This document shows, piece after piece, positions 44,119 to 53,384 of a DNA stretch of 64,000 bases. The stretch covers positions 2,666,001-2,730,000 of the forward strand of contig LR134135.1 in the NCBI GenBank assembly GCA_900635465.1, read 5' to 3'. This stretch comes from Lelliottia amnigena (GTDB lineage Bacteria > Pseudomonadota > Gammaproteobacteria > Enterobacterales > Enterobacteriaceae). Numbering within the stretch: position 1 is the first letter of the stretch; each line of letters opens with the position of its first letter. The notes under the pieces are model-generated. The model had not been told where the DNA came from, made no database searches, and saw nothing but the letters and a program-made list of their open reading frames with translations. The position numbers and the translations under genes were made by a program.

Positions 44119-44630
44119 CGTGGCAAATCCAACTTCATGATTTACCGAATTTATCTACTGTTTAATTGTTTTTTTTTGGAACTACAATGATACTTATTTT
44201 TTGACAGAATTAAAATAGTCTTAGCAGGGAATTGAAGCAGCGGTAAGTCGCTCGCAGGCAGAGTGATGACGGTGAATAGATATGATCCAAAGCGGGGGCG
44301 AAATTGCTTCTATATCATTGGCGTTATTAAAATGGCACGGAAGCAAAATCCTTTATAGTCACTCTGCTAGCCCCTTTAGCATCCTGCATGCGGGGAAATA
44401 CAGTTCAAAGACTGATGTGAACAAATGACACGGTGTGGAACAGGATAATGTTTCAGTCGAGTTTCCTGGCTACGATTTCGCTCACAAAATTAACGACATA
44501 GTTGCCATTCTACTATCTATATATCCCAGCAAGGTGATAGTGTCTTGCGTGACATTTATTCCGATGTTTGGCATGTTAAGAGATCCTAACCCTGCAATTT
44601 TATTCATGTGACGAGTTTGCGAGCGAAGCG
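44119..44630. other. AT-rich intergenic region between the glycan operon and mtfA
   Basis: It must hold two divergent promoters. I looked for a JUMPstart/ops element and found none, and no gene or strong repeat is visible. Confidence 0.4.
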
Positions 44631-45428
44631 ATGATTAAGTGGCCCTGGAAATCGAACGAAACCGCACCTGGCGCGCCATTACCGTGGGATGAAGCGTTGG
44701 CAATTCCTGTCCTTGCCAGCCTTTCAGCGGATGAGCAGAGCAGATTGGTTCAATTAGCCGATCGCTTCTTGCAGCAAAAACGTCTCGTCCCTCTTCAGGG
44801 ATTCGAGCTGGACGAACTAAAAAGCGCGCGTATCGCCCTGTTGTTCTGTTTACCCGTACTGGAGTTGGGCATTGAATGGCTGGACGGCTTCCACGAAGTG
44901 TTGATTTATCCGGCACCGTTCGTGGTCGATGATGAGTGGGAAGACGATATTGGACTGGTTCACAATCAGCGCGTGGTTCAGTCCGGACAGAGCTGGCAGC
45001 AAGGACCGATTATCCTTAACTGGCTTGATATTCAGGATTCGTTTGACGCCTCCGGTTTCAATCTTATCGTTCATGAAGTGGCTCATAAACTGGATACCCG
45101 CAATGGCGATCGCGCCAGCGGCGTGCCGTTTATCCCGTTGCGTGAAGTCGCAGGCTGGGAACACGATCTGCACGCGGCGATGAATAATGTTCAGGATGAA
45201 ATCGATCTGGTAGGCGAAAGCGCGGCCAGCATTGATGCCTACGCCGCGACCGATCCCGCGGAATGCTTCGCCGTGTTGTCAGAATATTTCTTCAGCGCAC
45301 CCGAGCTTTTTGCCCCGCGTTTTCCGGCGTTATGGCAGCGTTTCTGCCATTTCTACCAGCAAGATCCGATGCAGCGTTTGCGTGAAAATGCAGGCTATGA
45401 CGGTAACGCATCTCCACAAGTTCACTAA
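44631..45428 (+). CDS. mtfA: Mlc titration factor / zinc peptidase MtfA
   Basis: 265 residues. The gluzincin motif HEVAHKLD (around 45073-45096) with a downstream Glu identifies MtfA (YeeI). It binds and inactivates the glucose repressor Mlc and has peptidase activity. It lies directly before a tRNA-Asn, as in E. coli. Confidence 0.95.
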   Translation: MIKWPWKSNETAPGAPLPWDEALAIPVLASLSADEQSRLVQLADRFLQQKRLVPLQGFELDELKSARIALLFCLPVLELGIEWLDGFHEVLIYPAPFVVDDEWEDDIGLVHNQRVVQSGQSWQQGPIILNWLDIQDSFDASGFNLIVHEVAHKLDTRNGDRASGVPFIPLREVAGWEHDLHAAMNNVQDEIDLVGESAASIDAYAATDPAECFAVLSEYFFSAPELFAPRFPALWQRFCHFYQQDPMQRLRENAGYDGNASPQVH

Positions 45429-45481
45429 AAGCACAGGTTGAGTCTTAATTAATCAGTTGAATCAGCATGTTGAATTTAGTG

Positions 45482-45510
45482 TTGACACAAAATAGCGAGG
45501 CCATTAACAT
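45482..45510 (+). promoter_or_regulatory. Promoter of the first tRNA-Asn
   Basis: TTGACA, 17 bases, TAACAT, then a GC-rich discriminator (GCGCC), 18 bases before the tRNA. Confidence 0.8.
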
Positions 45511-45528
45511 GCGCCTCGTTCACACGAT

Positions 45529-45604
45529 TCCTCTGTAGTTCAGTCGGTAGAACGGCGGACTGTTAATCCGTATGTCACTGGTTCGAGTCCAGTCAGAGGA
45601 GCCA
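45529..45604 (+). tRNA. asnT: tRNA-Asn (GTT)
   Basis: 76 bases from TCCTCTGTAGTTCAG to GTCAGAGGAGCCA, with GTT anticodon in ACTGTTAAT and encoded CCA end. Identical to the other two copies. The symbol follows position after mtfA. Confidence 0.97.
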
Positions 45605-45610
45605 AATTAG

Positions 45611-45645
45611 AAAAGCCTGCTTAAGGAAACTTAAGCAGGCTTTTT
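45611..45645 (+). terminator. Terminator of the first tRNA-Asn
   Basis: AAAAGCCTGCTTAAG, GGAAA loop, CTTAAGCAGGC, T-run. The same hairpin follows the other two copies. Confidence 0.9.
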
Positions 45646-45675
45646 GCTTTTAGAGCTTTCATGACGCCAATACGC

Positions 45676-45707
45676 GAAAAGGACACGTTACAGTACGTGT
45701 CCTTTTC
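45676..45707 (-). terminator. Strong bidirectional terminator of the small unknown gene
   Basis: GAAAAGGACACGT and ACGTGTCCTTTTC form a perfect 13-bp stem with loop TACAGT, 18 bases past the stop at 45726. Confidence 0.85.
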
Positions 45708-45725
45708 ACCGGGTCTTAACGCAAG

Positions 45726-45971
45726 CTATTCATTGCCCCACTGGTTCAGGAACGTCGCTATCTCATCGATACGTTCATCTTTGATGCCCGCTTCACTGGC
45801 CATCTCCTGCTGGGCAGTTTCACTGATCTCTTCGTTATTCATCAAACGGGTGATCAGCAGCTGGAAATAGTGCGCCAGCGGTTCGCGCTCTGATTCGCTC
45901 ACCGGCGCAGCGGTTTCCTTGGAATACTCATCCGCGATGTCAAAATATTTAAGTGGAATTTCATTGGTCAT
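45726..45971 (-). CDS. Uncharacterised acidic 81-residue protein
   Basis: The protein ([16 protein letters not shown]..., ending [11 protein letters not shown]) is acidic, helical and has no membrane segment or Cys. I do not recognise it. It has its own strong terminator and lies between tRNA-Asn and cbl. No ribosome site stands out beyond GGGG 9-12 bases upstream of the ATG. Confidence 0.75.
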   Translation of the reverse strand: MTNEIPLKYFDIADEYSKETAAPVSESEREPLAHYFQLLITRLMNNEEISETAQQEMASEAGIKDERIDEIATFLNQWGNE

Positions 45972-46169
45972 AAGTGGCCCCAGGGGTTAACGCCTAATTA
46001 AGAGCTTGCGAGCGGATACACCGGCCCCAGCCTCACGAAGAGAGTCATGATAACGCGTCATCATGGAGGTGTCCTCAGATGGATGCTGAAACATGACTCA
46101 TTTTGCGGCGTATTCATCGTCGAGGCCGATTAAATTGCGACTTACCTTGGTTTACCCCATGACCGACGA

Positions 46170-47120
46170 TTAAATCTGATAATCAATCGCCACGTCTTCC
46201 GATTCCATCACCTGCCGTTTAATTTCATCAACCGACAGCCCCGCATTACATAACTCGATGAAGCGCCAGACGTAGTTGCGTTGCAGCTGCCCGCGCTTCA
46301 GTCCCAGCCAGACGGTATTGGCGTCAAATAAATGCCGGGTATCGAGCCGCACCAGGTCGCTAGATTCATGTTCTCCGCCCGACTGTTCCGCGACAATACC
46401 AATCCCCAGCCCCAGTTCAACATAGGTTTTGATGACGTCCGAATCCTGCGCACTCAGCACCACATCCGGGGTTATCCCCTTCCGGTTGAATGCCTCGTCG
46501 ATACGCGAACGCCCGGTAATCCCCTGTCGATAGGTGATGAGCGGCCATTTGCCGATCGCGTCGAGCGTCAAAGGGGAAACCTGATTTAAGGGGTGGTCTG
46601 AGGGCAAAAGCAGGCTGTGATGCCAGCGGAACCACGGAAAGGCCACCAGCAGCGGGTCGTTACTCAGGCGTTCGCTGGCGATACCGATATCCGCCCCGCC
46701 ATTTTGCAGCAGCACTTCAATCTCCTGCGGCGTGCCCTGAATCAGCTCAAGACGCACTTCCGGGAAGAGTTCGCGGAAAACCTTGATCACCGGCGGCAGA
46801 CTGTAGCGCGCCTGGGTATGCGTTGTTGCGATGGTCAGCACGCCTGACGCATCATTGGTAAAGAGGTCCGCCAGCCGTCGTACGTTGCTGGCTTCGTTAA
46901 GAATGCGCTCTGCGATGGTCAGGAGCGCCTTACCTGGCTCAGTCATGCCCAACAGACGTTTACCACGACGGATAAAAATCTCAATGCCCAGCTCTTCTTC
47001 CAGCTCGCGAATATGGCGGCTGACGCCCGACTGAGAGGTATAAAGCATGTTGGCGACTTCGGTCAGGTTGAAATCCCGCCTGGCCGCCTCACGGATAATT
47101 TTAAGTTGCTGGAAATTCAC
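46170..47120 (-). CDS. cbl: LysR-type regulator Cbl
   Basis: 316 residues. The helix-turn-helix (LTEVANMLYTSQSGVSRHIRELEEELG) and the effector domain are those of the CysB/Cbl pair, here Cbl by position next to nac and by its C-terminus (SEDVAIDYQI). It activates sulfonate and taurine use genes (ssu, tau) under sulfate starvation. The nac gene lies upstream on the same strand, and in E. coli Nac represses or alters cbl expression. Confidence 0.94.
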   Translation of the reverse strand: MNFQQLKIIREAARRDFNLTEVANMLYTSQSGVSRHIRELEEELGIEIFIRRGKRLLGMTEPGKALLTIAERILNEASNVRRLADLFTNDASGVLTIATTHTQARYSLPPVIKVFRELFPEVRLELIQGTPQEIEVLLQNGGADIGIASERLSNDPLLVAFPWFRWHHSLLLPSDHPLNQVSPLTLDAIGKWPLITYRQGITGRSRIDEAFNRKGITPDVVLSAQDSDVIKTYVELGLGIGIVAEQSGGEHESSDLVRLDTRHLFDANTVWLGLKRGQLQRNYVWRFIELCNAGLSVDEIKRQVMESEDVAIDYQI

Positions 47121-47216
47121 GATTCACCCCGGCGCATCTGATATCGCTCTATTGTTAGAGTCATCAGACCTGCAGAACAAATAATAAAAACCAGCATCTT
47201 ATTCCATTATGGAATA

Positions 47217-48134
47217 TCAGCTCACGAGCTGCAGTTCGCGATTCTCCAGCGACGGACGGCTTACCAGCGACATCAGAATTTCTTTCACGGCTTGTGCCTG
47301 AGGCGTCAACGAACCGCGCGCAGACATATTCAAGGACAACGGCAGGCTCATTGATGGTGTGGTGATCCGCGCCATCCAGCCATTCGCCGCGCTGCACAGA
47401 GAGCGTGCCGCAGATTCAGGCAGGACCGTCACACCCATTCCGCTGGCAATCGCGGCGGTCAGGGTAGAGATAGAGTCGATCTCACCGATGATTTTTGCCG
47501 TCAGGCGACGCAGAGAAAACGCTTCATCCACGCGCACGCGAACGGCACTGTAATCTCGCGGTAAGAACAGATTCATCTCCGCCACGGCCGTCAGGTCGAT
47601 GCTTTGACCCGGGCAGTCGCGCGTGCCAACAAGATAAAGGTCTTCTTTCAGCAGCGGCTGACTGGTGATCCCCGCAATCGGTGAACGGTCATAAAGCACT
47701 GCCATATCCAGCTGGCCGTTGAGTAATTTATCATTCAGTACCGAACCGCTGTTTTCATGCAGATAAACCAGCACGTCTGGCAGCTCGGCGCGCACAGCCT
47801 GAAGCAGCGGCATGGTAATAGAGGAGGCAGCGGTGCCCGGTGCCAGACCGATAGAAACCTGGCCGCTCAGCGTGTGTCCAACGTTGCAGACCGCAAGCTG
47901 GGCTTGCTCACACTGACGCAAAATCGTACGCGCATGGGTATAGAGAATTTTGCCCGCTTCGGTTGGCGTGACGCCACGCTTGGTGCGGATTAAAAGCTGC
48001 TGGTCCAGTTCACCTTCCAGAGTGGCCACCTGCTGGCTCAGCGCAGGCTGCGCGATATGCAACACTTCCGCGGCCTGGGTCAGGCTACCGATATCGACGA
48101 TTTTTACGAAGTATTTCAGTCGTCTAAAGTTCAT
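47217..48134 (-). CDS. nac: Nitrogen assimilation control LysR regulator Nac
   Basis: 305 residues from ATG 48134 (MNFRRLKYFVKIVDIGSLTQAAEVLHIAQPALSQQ is split here only by the LysR fold description: the helix-turn-helix covers about residues 18-37). The E. coli length is the same. Nac joins sigma-70 promoters of nitrogen use genes to the Ntr response. A sigma-54 promoter and an NtrC site lie upstream. A longer frame to 48194 includes the promoter and is rejected. Confidence 0.95.
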   Translation of the reverse strand: MNFRRLKYFVKIVDIGSLTQAAEVLHIAQPALSQQVATLEGELDQQLLIRTKRGVTPTEAGKILYTHARTILRQCEQAQLAVCNVGHTLSGQVSIGLAPGTAASSITMPLLQAVRAELPDVLVYLHENSGSVLNDKLLNGQLDMAVLYDRSPIAGITSQPLLKEDLYLVGTRDCPGQSIDLTAVAEMNLFLPRDYSAVRVRVDEAFSLRRLTAKIIGEIDSISTLTAAIASGMGVTVLPESAARSLCSAANGWMARITTPSMSLPLSLNMSARGSLTPQAQAVKEILMSLVSRPSLENRELQLVS

Positions 48135-48189
48135 TTTGCCCCCTGTTAAAATGCAGTGCCGGTACTGGCGCTTGTTGTTGATTGGGTTT

Positions 48190-48205
48190 TGCAATATGGA
48201 TGCCA
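48190..48205 (-). promoter_or_regulatory. Sigma-54 promoter of nac
   Basis: On the minus strand TGGCATCCATATTGCA has GG and GC separated by exactly 10 bases, as required for -24/-12 elements. It predicts a leader of about 45 bases. Confidence 0.85.
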
Positions 48206-48322
48206 GTTTTTAAGAGAGGTCTGATTAGTTCGCTAAGCGGCTGAAAATAAGGAAATCTAATCACGGCAGCGGGTTTTATTACTGAAACAGCGGTTTATGA
48301 TCTGCCCCATAAGGGGTACATC

Positions 48323-48339
48323 TGCACCAGAATTGTGCA
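48323..48339. promoter_or_regulatory. NtrC binding site upstream of nac
   Basis: TGCACC-AGAAT-TGTGCA matches the NtrC consensus TGCACC-N5-GGTGCA in all but one base and lies about 150 bases upstream of the predicted nac start of transcription. Confidence 0.75.
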
Positions 48340-48406
48340 ATCCGTGATAAAAAGCGGCACTTTGCTGATTTTGTCAGCAAACGATGATCAGAAGGCGATC
48401 CAGCCT

Positions 48407-48435
48407 TTGACAAGCGTCTGCGAGGTCGATAATAT
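48407..48435 (+). promoter_or_regulatory. Promoter of the second tRNA-Asn
   Basis: TTGACA, 17 bases, TAATAT, then GCGCCCCG discriminator, a form typical for stringently controlled promoters. Confidence 0.85.
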
Positions 48436-48453
48436 GCGCCCCGTTCACACGAT

Positions 48454-48529
48454 TCCTCTGTAGTTCAGTCGGTAGAACGGCGGACTGTTAATCCGTATGT
48501 CACTGGTTCGAGTCCAGTCAGAGGAGCCA
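48454..48529 (+). tRNA. tRNA-Asn (GTT)
   Basis: Identical in all 76 bases to the copy at 45529; followed by the same kind of hairpin. Confidence 0.97.
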
Positions 48530-48535
48530 AATTAG

Positions 48536-48570
48536 AAAAGCCCGCTTAAGGAAACTTAAGCGGGCTTTTT
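48536..48570 (+). terminator. Terminator of the second tRNA-Asn
   Basis: AAAAGCCCGCTTAAG, GAAA, CTTAAGCGGGCTTTTT; differs from the first copy by a compensated C:G pair in the stem. Confidence 0.9.
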
Positions 48571-48587
48571 GCTTTTCCGGAACTGGA

Positions 48588-51284
48588 TTAGCGCGGTGCC
48601 TCCGTGCGCCACCTGCGGGTTAACGGTTTCTCAACTTCCACAATCAGGAACATCACAAAGCCGATAATGAAGGTGATGACCCAATAGCGGAACGGTAGGG
48701 ACTCGGTACCGAACAGCATCTGCATAAACGGCGCATAGATAATCAGCAGTTGCAGCACCAGCAGTACCGCCGTCACGATCCAAATCCCCCGGTTCGCCAG
48801 CAGCCCTTTGCTCAGAGAGAATCCGTCGGACACGCGGCAGTTAAGCATGTAGAACCATTGCGCGGTCACCAGGGTTTGCAGCAGCACGGTTCGGATAAAC
48901 TCCGGCGAATATCCGCGCGGCTGTAGCCAGGCTTCAAGCACGAAAGCGCTCACCGCGATCATGGAACCGACAAACACCACGCGCCAGATGGCAAACCCAT
49001 CCATCACGTGCAGTTTGGGGTCGCGCGGCGGCCGATTCATGATGTTCTTCTCACCCGCTTCAAATGCCAGCCCAAAGGAGAGCGTGGCGGAGGTCGCCAT
49101 GTTCATCCACAGGATCAGCACTGGCGTCAGCGGAATCAGGTTGCCTGCCAGCAGGGCAATAATAATTAACAGCCCCTGCGCCAGGTTGGTGGGCATGATA
49201 AAGAGAATGGTTTTTTTCAGGTTATCGTAAACCCGACGCCCTTCCCTTACCGCGCTGGCGATGGTGGCAAAATTATCATCGGTCAGAACCATGTCCGCCG
49301 CTTCTTTGGTCACCTCCGTCCCTTTGATGCCCATGGCAATCCCGACGTCAGCCTGTTTCAGGGCGGGCGCATCATTCACGCCATCGCCGGTCATCCCGAC
49401 CACCTCTTTCTTGCTTTGCAGCGCCTGTACCAGGCGGAATTTATCCTCCGGGCTGGTACGCGCAAAAATATCAAATTTCTGCGCGGCGTCGCTCAACTGG
49501 CGATCGTCCATCACTTCAAGCTCGCGCCCGGTAATGGCATTGTCGGTATTGCCGATACCCAGCATTTTGCCAATGCTCATCGCCGTTTGCGGGTGATCGC
49601 CAGTAATCATTTTGACGCGAATACCCGCCTGCAGACAGTCGCCGATCGCCGTAATGGCCTCAGGACGCGGTGGGTCCATCATTCCGGCAACCCCAAGCAA
49701 AATCACGCCATGCTGCAAATCATCATGCGTCAGCTCCGTTTGCTCAAGACTCGCGGGCTTCCAGGCTGCCGCGACCATGCGCAGCCCTTCGCGCGCATAC
49801 TCTTCGATTTTCGCTTCCCAGTAAGATTGGTCGAGCGGCTCAAGGCCCGCTTCAGTCTGCTGGTGCTGACACAGCCTGAACAGCACATCCGGGGCACCGG
49901 TAATCAAAATCAACTCTTCATCCCCAATGCGGTGAAGGGTCGACATATATTTGTACTGTGAATCAAACGGGATCTTGCTGCGCAGCTGCGTCTCAACCGA
50001 AGGTAACGGGATTTTCGCCGCAAGGACTTTTAATGCCCCCTCCGTTGGCCCGCCAGTAATCTTCCAGAAGCCCTGATCGTCTTTCATCAGCTGACTGTCG
50101 TTACACAGGTCAATCGTGCGCAGATAGCGCTCCAGCAGCGAGCCGGGGGCGACGGTAACGGGCGTGGGATCATTGATGGGATGGACGTTCCCGATCGGTT
50201 CGTAGCTATCACCCTCAACACGATAAATCGTGTCGGCGGTGATCACCGCTTTGACCGTCATCTCGTTCATCGTCAGCGTGCCGGTTTTATCCGAGCAGAT
50301 CACGGTCATCGCGCCCAGCGTTTCGACGGTTGGCAATTTGCGAATAATGGCCTTCTGCCGGGCCATCGTTTGCACGCCAAGCGACAGAATAATCGAAATG
50401 ATTGCCGGCAACCCTTCCGGAACCGAGGCCACCGCAAGGCTAATGAGCGAAAGCATGAGCTCGGAAACGGGCATATCCCTGAACAGGACGCTAAAGACAA
50501 ACAGCGCAGCCATCATGACCAGAATGATAATGAAAATGGCTTTCCCGAGCTTATCCATCTGTATCAGCAGCGGCGTTCGCTGTTGCTCAATATCCGACAT
50601 CATCTGGTTGATATGGCCTAATTCAGTATCACCCCCCGTGGCAATAACAACGCCCTGCCCGCCGCCGGAACTGACCGTGGTCCCCGAAAACAACAGGTTA
50701 GTACGGTCCCCCAGCGGGAGTTCACCTTCAAGCCGGTCCGTTATTTTTTCAACGACCGTTGACTCGCCGGTGAGAATCGCCTCTTCCACCCGGAGATTGT
50801 GCGCTTCAATAATTCTGAGGTCAGCCGGTATGCGATCGCCTGCGCGGATCACAACGATGTCGCCAGGCACCAGCGCCGTTGTCGGGATGGTTTCATGATT
50901 GCCCTGACGCACCACCACGGCTTCGCTGGAGAGCATATTGCGGATACTTTGCAGCGATTTTTCAGCGTTACTTTCCTGAATATAGCCAATCAGCGAGTTG
51001 ATCACTGCCACGCCCAGGATGACCAGCGTATCCACCCAGTGTCCCATCACCGCCGTCAATACCGCCGCCGCGAGTAATACGTAGATCAGCACATCGTTGA
51101 AATGGGCTAAAAATCGCAACCATGCAGGTTTGCCCGGCTTTTGCGGCAGCGCGTTTTCGCCATACTGCTGAAGCCTTGCCGTGGACTCTGCACGGCAGAT
51201 CCCCTCCGCGGTACTGGCTGTCGTTGCCAGCGTCTCTTCCACGGAAAGTCGGTAAAAGGGTTGTTCCGGTTTTTCTGTCTTCAT
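48588..51284 (-). CDS. P-type (type II, P2A-like) cation-transporting ATPase
   Basis: 898 residues from ATG 51284 (MKTEKPEQPFYRLSVEETL), with AGGA eight bases upstream; an ATG 33 bases earlier is less likely. Conserved elements: LTGESTVVEK in the actuator domain, the phosphorylated Asp in CSDKTGTLT, KIPFDSQYKYMS, TGDHPQTA and GMTGDGVNDAPALK. The membrane part has ten helices with SVPEGLP in M4 and LWMNMATS in M6. This is the pattern of SERCA/PMR1-like calcium or Na/K-related pumps in bacteria; the ion is not certain. A universal stress gene precedes it in the same direction. Confidence 0.9.
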   Translation of the reverse strand: MKTEKPEQPFYRLSVEETLATTASTAEGICRAESTARLQQYGENALPQKPGKPAWLRFLAHFNDVLIYVLLAAAVLTAVMGHWVDTLVILGVAVINSLIGYIQESNAEKSLQSIRNMLSSEAVVVRQGNHETIPTTALVPGDIVVIRAGDRIPADLRIIEAHNLRVEEAILTGESTVVEKITDRLEGELPLGDRTNLLFSGTTVSSGGGQGVVIATGGDTELGHINQMMSDIEQQRTPLLIQMDKLGKAIFIIILVMMAALFVFSVLFRDMPVSELMLSLISLAVASVPEGLPAIISIILSLGVQTMARQKAIIRKLPTVETLGAMTVICSDKTGTLTMNEMTVKAVITADTIYRVEGDSYEPIGNVHPINDPTPVTVAPGSLLERYLRTIDLCNDSQLMKDDQGFWKITGGPTEGALKVLAAKIPLPSVETQLRSKIPFDSQYKYMSTLHRIGDEELILITGAPDVLFRLCQHQQTEAGLEPLDQSYWEAKIEEYAREGLRMVAAAWKPASLEQTELTHDDLQHGVILLGVAGMMDPPRPEAITAIGDCLQAGIRVKMITGDHPQTAMSIGKMLGIGNTDNAITGRELEVMDDRQLSDAAQKFDIFARTSPEDKFRLVQALQSKKEVVGMTGDGVNDAPALKQADVGIAMGIKGTEVTKEAADMVLTDDNFATIASAVREGRRVYDNLKKTILFIMPTNLAQGLLIIIALLAGNLIPLTPVLILWMNMATSATLSFGLAFEAGEKNIMNRPPRDPKLHVMDGFAIWRVVFVGSMIAVSAFVLEAWLQPRGYSPEFIRTVLLQTLVTAQWFYMLNCRVSDGFSLSKGLLANRGIWIVTAVLLVLQLLIIYAPFMQMLFGTESLPFRYWVITFIIGFVMFLIVEVEKPLTRRWRTEAPR

Positions 51285-51335
51285 CGATCCGTCCTCACGT
51301 CCTGAACTCAAAAGCACGCTTTTCCATTGACGCCG

Positions 51336-51767
51336 TTACCGCACGACAAAAACCGGAACGTGCGCGTAACGAACAATGTTCGCCGCGTCTGACCCCAATA
51401 AATGCGTCTGAATATTGGGATTGCGTGAACCGATAATGATCACGTCCGCCGCGAGATCGTCGGCTAACTGGGTGACTTCGTCGCGGACATTCCCGCCGCG
51501 GACATGAAGATGAATGCGATCCTCAGGAAAATTGATTTTTTTGGCGAACGCCGCAAGCTTTTCTTTTGAATTATTAATCATATAGTCATCCATTTTTCGC
51601 GCATCCGAAATAAACCCGCGCGTCAATTCTGGCGAGAACTTTGGAATAACGTGAAGAAGATGGATATCTGCTGAAGCACTTTGCGCGAGGAATTGAGCGT
51701 GAGCCACGGCTTTATCCGCCAGCCCGATTTCGTAGACATCGACAGGAACCAGAATATTTCTGTACAT
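51336..51767 (-). CDS. Universal stress protein, UspF/UspG-like
   Basis: 143 residues from ATG 51767 (MYRNILVPVDVYE), with AAGGA nine bases upstream. The nucleotide-binding signature IIGSRNPNIQTHLLGSDAANIVRYAHVPVFVVR is present in the usual G-x2-G-x9-G(S) form, with slight variation. The gene lies 51 bases before the P-type ATPase start, so the two are probably co-transcribed. The region 51768-52130 has no other gene I can support. Confidence 0.9.
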   Translation of the reverse strand: MYRNILVPVDVYEIGLADKAVAHAQFLAQSASADIHLLHVIPKFSPELTRGFISDARKMDDYMINNSKEKLAAFAKKINFPEDRIHLHVRGGNVRDEVTQLADDLAADVIIIGSRNPNIQTHLLGSDAANIVRYAHVPVFVVR

Positions 51768-52130
51768 AGCGAGCATCCTTTTATAACCCATACGAGTAGT
51801 CATAAATGACATTACACATAATGAAACGCAGGAAATTAGCTCTACAACCAAACACTAAACGCTGAAGGGGATGGTATTAACCGTAGCACAGCAGATTGAA
51901 TATGATAAAGTTACTCATAACCATCTGAAAAATATTAGTTTAATAAAATATACCTTGATTCATCCCTCTCGCTGCGCATATCCGCGTTACTCCCAACATT
52001 AAGATATGTTTAACCTTTTATTATTTCTGCGACTATTATCATTAGCAGGCATTACGGCTAACTCAGCCCTCCACGCAGACTTCAAATTGTCATCATTAAC
52101 TCGCTTACGTATAAAGATAAGGGAGAAGAA

Positions 52131-52241
52131 ATGTTTGGATATAGTTTGATTCGCCTGTTTTTCTTTATTGTCCTTGCCATCGTCACCAGTTCCGCCGTGG
52201 GTCTATTGACTTATCTGGTGGTGTCCGCGCTCGCAGAATAG
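52131..52241 (+). CDS. Small membrane protein of 36 residues before an RND efflux operon
   Basis: ATG at 52131 with AAGGGAGAAGAA just upstream. The protein starts MFGYSLIRLFF and ends VVSALAE, with one hydrophobic stretch of about 27 residues that makes a single transmembrane helix. It lies 57 bases before the adaptor gene on the same strand. I do not recognise it. Small one-helix proteins such as AcrZ bind RND pumps, so a link is possible, but this has no visible likeness to AcrZ. Confidence 0.65.
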   Translation: MFGYSLIRLFFFIVLAIVTSSAVGLLTYLVVSALAE

Positions 52242-52298
52242 AAACGTCATTGCTAAATGTACGGAATAAAGAAATTTTATATTTATTAGGGGAATATC

Positions 52299-53384
52299 GT
52301 GAATCGTTACATTTCTCTTCTACCCGTCCTTATATTACTGACAACGGCCTGCGATCCCAAAACTCAGGAAACGGCGCCCCAGCCACGCATGGTGAAAGTC
52401 GCCGTGGTAACGGCAGCAGGTCAGGCGCAGCAGCGCGTCTTCCCGGCGCGAATTGAGTCTGGCGACGCTACCGACCTCTCATTCAAGCGCGGCGGCCAGA
52501 TTGAAACGCTCGATATCCGTCAGGGAACCAGCGTAAAACAGGGTCAGCCGTTGGCCCAACTCAATACGCGAGAAGTCCTGCAGCGCGTCAAAGATCACCA
52601 GACTTCCGCCACGCTTGCGCAGCGGCAATTCGATCGCTTCCAGACGCTGGCTGGCCGTCAGGCCATTTCGAAAGCGGAAATGGACGTTCAGCGCGCCACC
52701 CGCGACTCCGCCAATGCGGCGCTGAAAATCGCGCAAGAAGAGTTGAATCAGATGACGCTGGTAGCCCCGTTTGGTGGCGTTGCGGCCAGCGTTCACGTCC
52801 GTAATCATCAGGTTGTCAGCGCCGGTCAGCCGATTCTGACGCTGACGCGTACCGATTTGCTGGATGTGGTGTTTAGCATTCCAGAAAACCTGTTCAAAAC
52901 CCTGGATATTCGTAATGCCAACTACCGCCCCGTGGTGAAGATTAACTCGATGCCGGATCGCGAATTCAGCGCAGTCTACAAAGAACACACCGGCAGTAGC
53001 GACAGCAATACGCTGACCTGGCAGGTTATTTTAACCCTGCCGCGCCCGGATGATTTCCCGGTCGTGGGCGGCGTCAGCGGAACAGTCACCATCAATCTGG
53101 CCAATCTCCCGGCAGGCGCGGGGCAAAATGCCCTGGTCGTCCCAGTCGAAGCGGTGTTTAACCCGGATAACAGCCCGCGTAATGAGCCACATGTCTGGGT
53201 TGTGCAAGGCGACGGCGACAAACTCCAGTTGGAGGATCGCAAAGTGAGCGTTGGGCAAGTCACCGCCCAGGGCGTCATTGTTACCGAAGGCCTCAAAGCG
53301 GGAGAGCGCGTGGTGGCTGCGGGTGTGGGGGAATTGCACGCTAAACAGCCCGTTCGCATCTGGACGCGTGAGCGAGGTCTGTAA
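52299..53384 (+). CDS. RND efflux periplasmic adaptor (membrane fusion lipoprotein)
   Basis: 361 residues. A lipoprotein signal ends in LILLTTAC (lipidated Cys at about residue 18). The HlyD/AcrA plan follows: lipoyl half (DLSFKRGGQIETLDIRQGTSV), helical hairpin (about 85-135), lipoyl half (TLVAPFGGVAASVHVRNHQVV) and beta-barrel. It links the pump to an outer membrane channel. The stop overlaps the ATG of the pump gene. Confidence 0.92.
   Translation: MNRYISLLPVLILLTTACDPKTQETAPQPRMVKVAVVTAAGQAQQRVFPARIESGDATDLSFKRGGQIETLDIRQGTSVKQGQPLAQLNTREVLQRVKDHQTSATLAQRQFDRFQTLAGRQAISKAEMDVQRATRDSANAALKIAQEELNQMTLVAPFGGVAASVHVRNHQVVSAGQPILTLTRTDLLDVVFSIPENLFKTLDIRNANYRPVVKINSMPDREFSAVYKEHTGSSDSNTLTWQVILTLPRPDDFPVVGGVSGTVTINLANLPAGAGQNALVVPVEAVFNPDNSPRNEPHVWVVQGDGDKLQLEDRKVSVGQVTAQGVIVTEGLKAGERVVAAGVGELHAKQPVRIWTRERGL

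Noticed and set aside
44119..44630. JUMPstart/ops element before the glycan operon
   Set aside because: Only short partial matches such as GCAGCGGTAAG on the wrong strand were found.
45605..48453. Integrative island at tRNA-Asn
   Set aside because: No integrase, no duplicated attachment end and only backbone genes (cbl, nac) lie between the tRNA copies.
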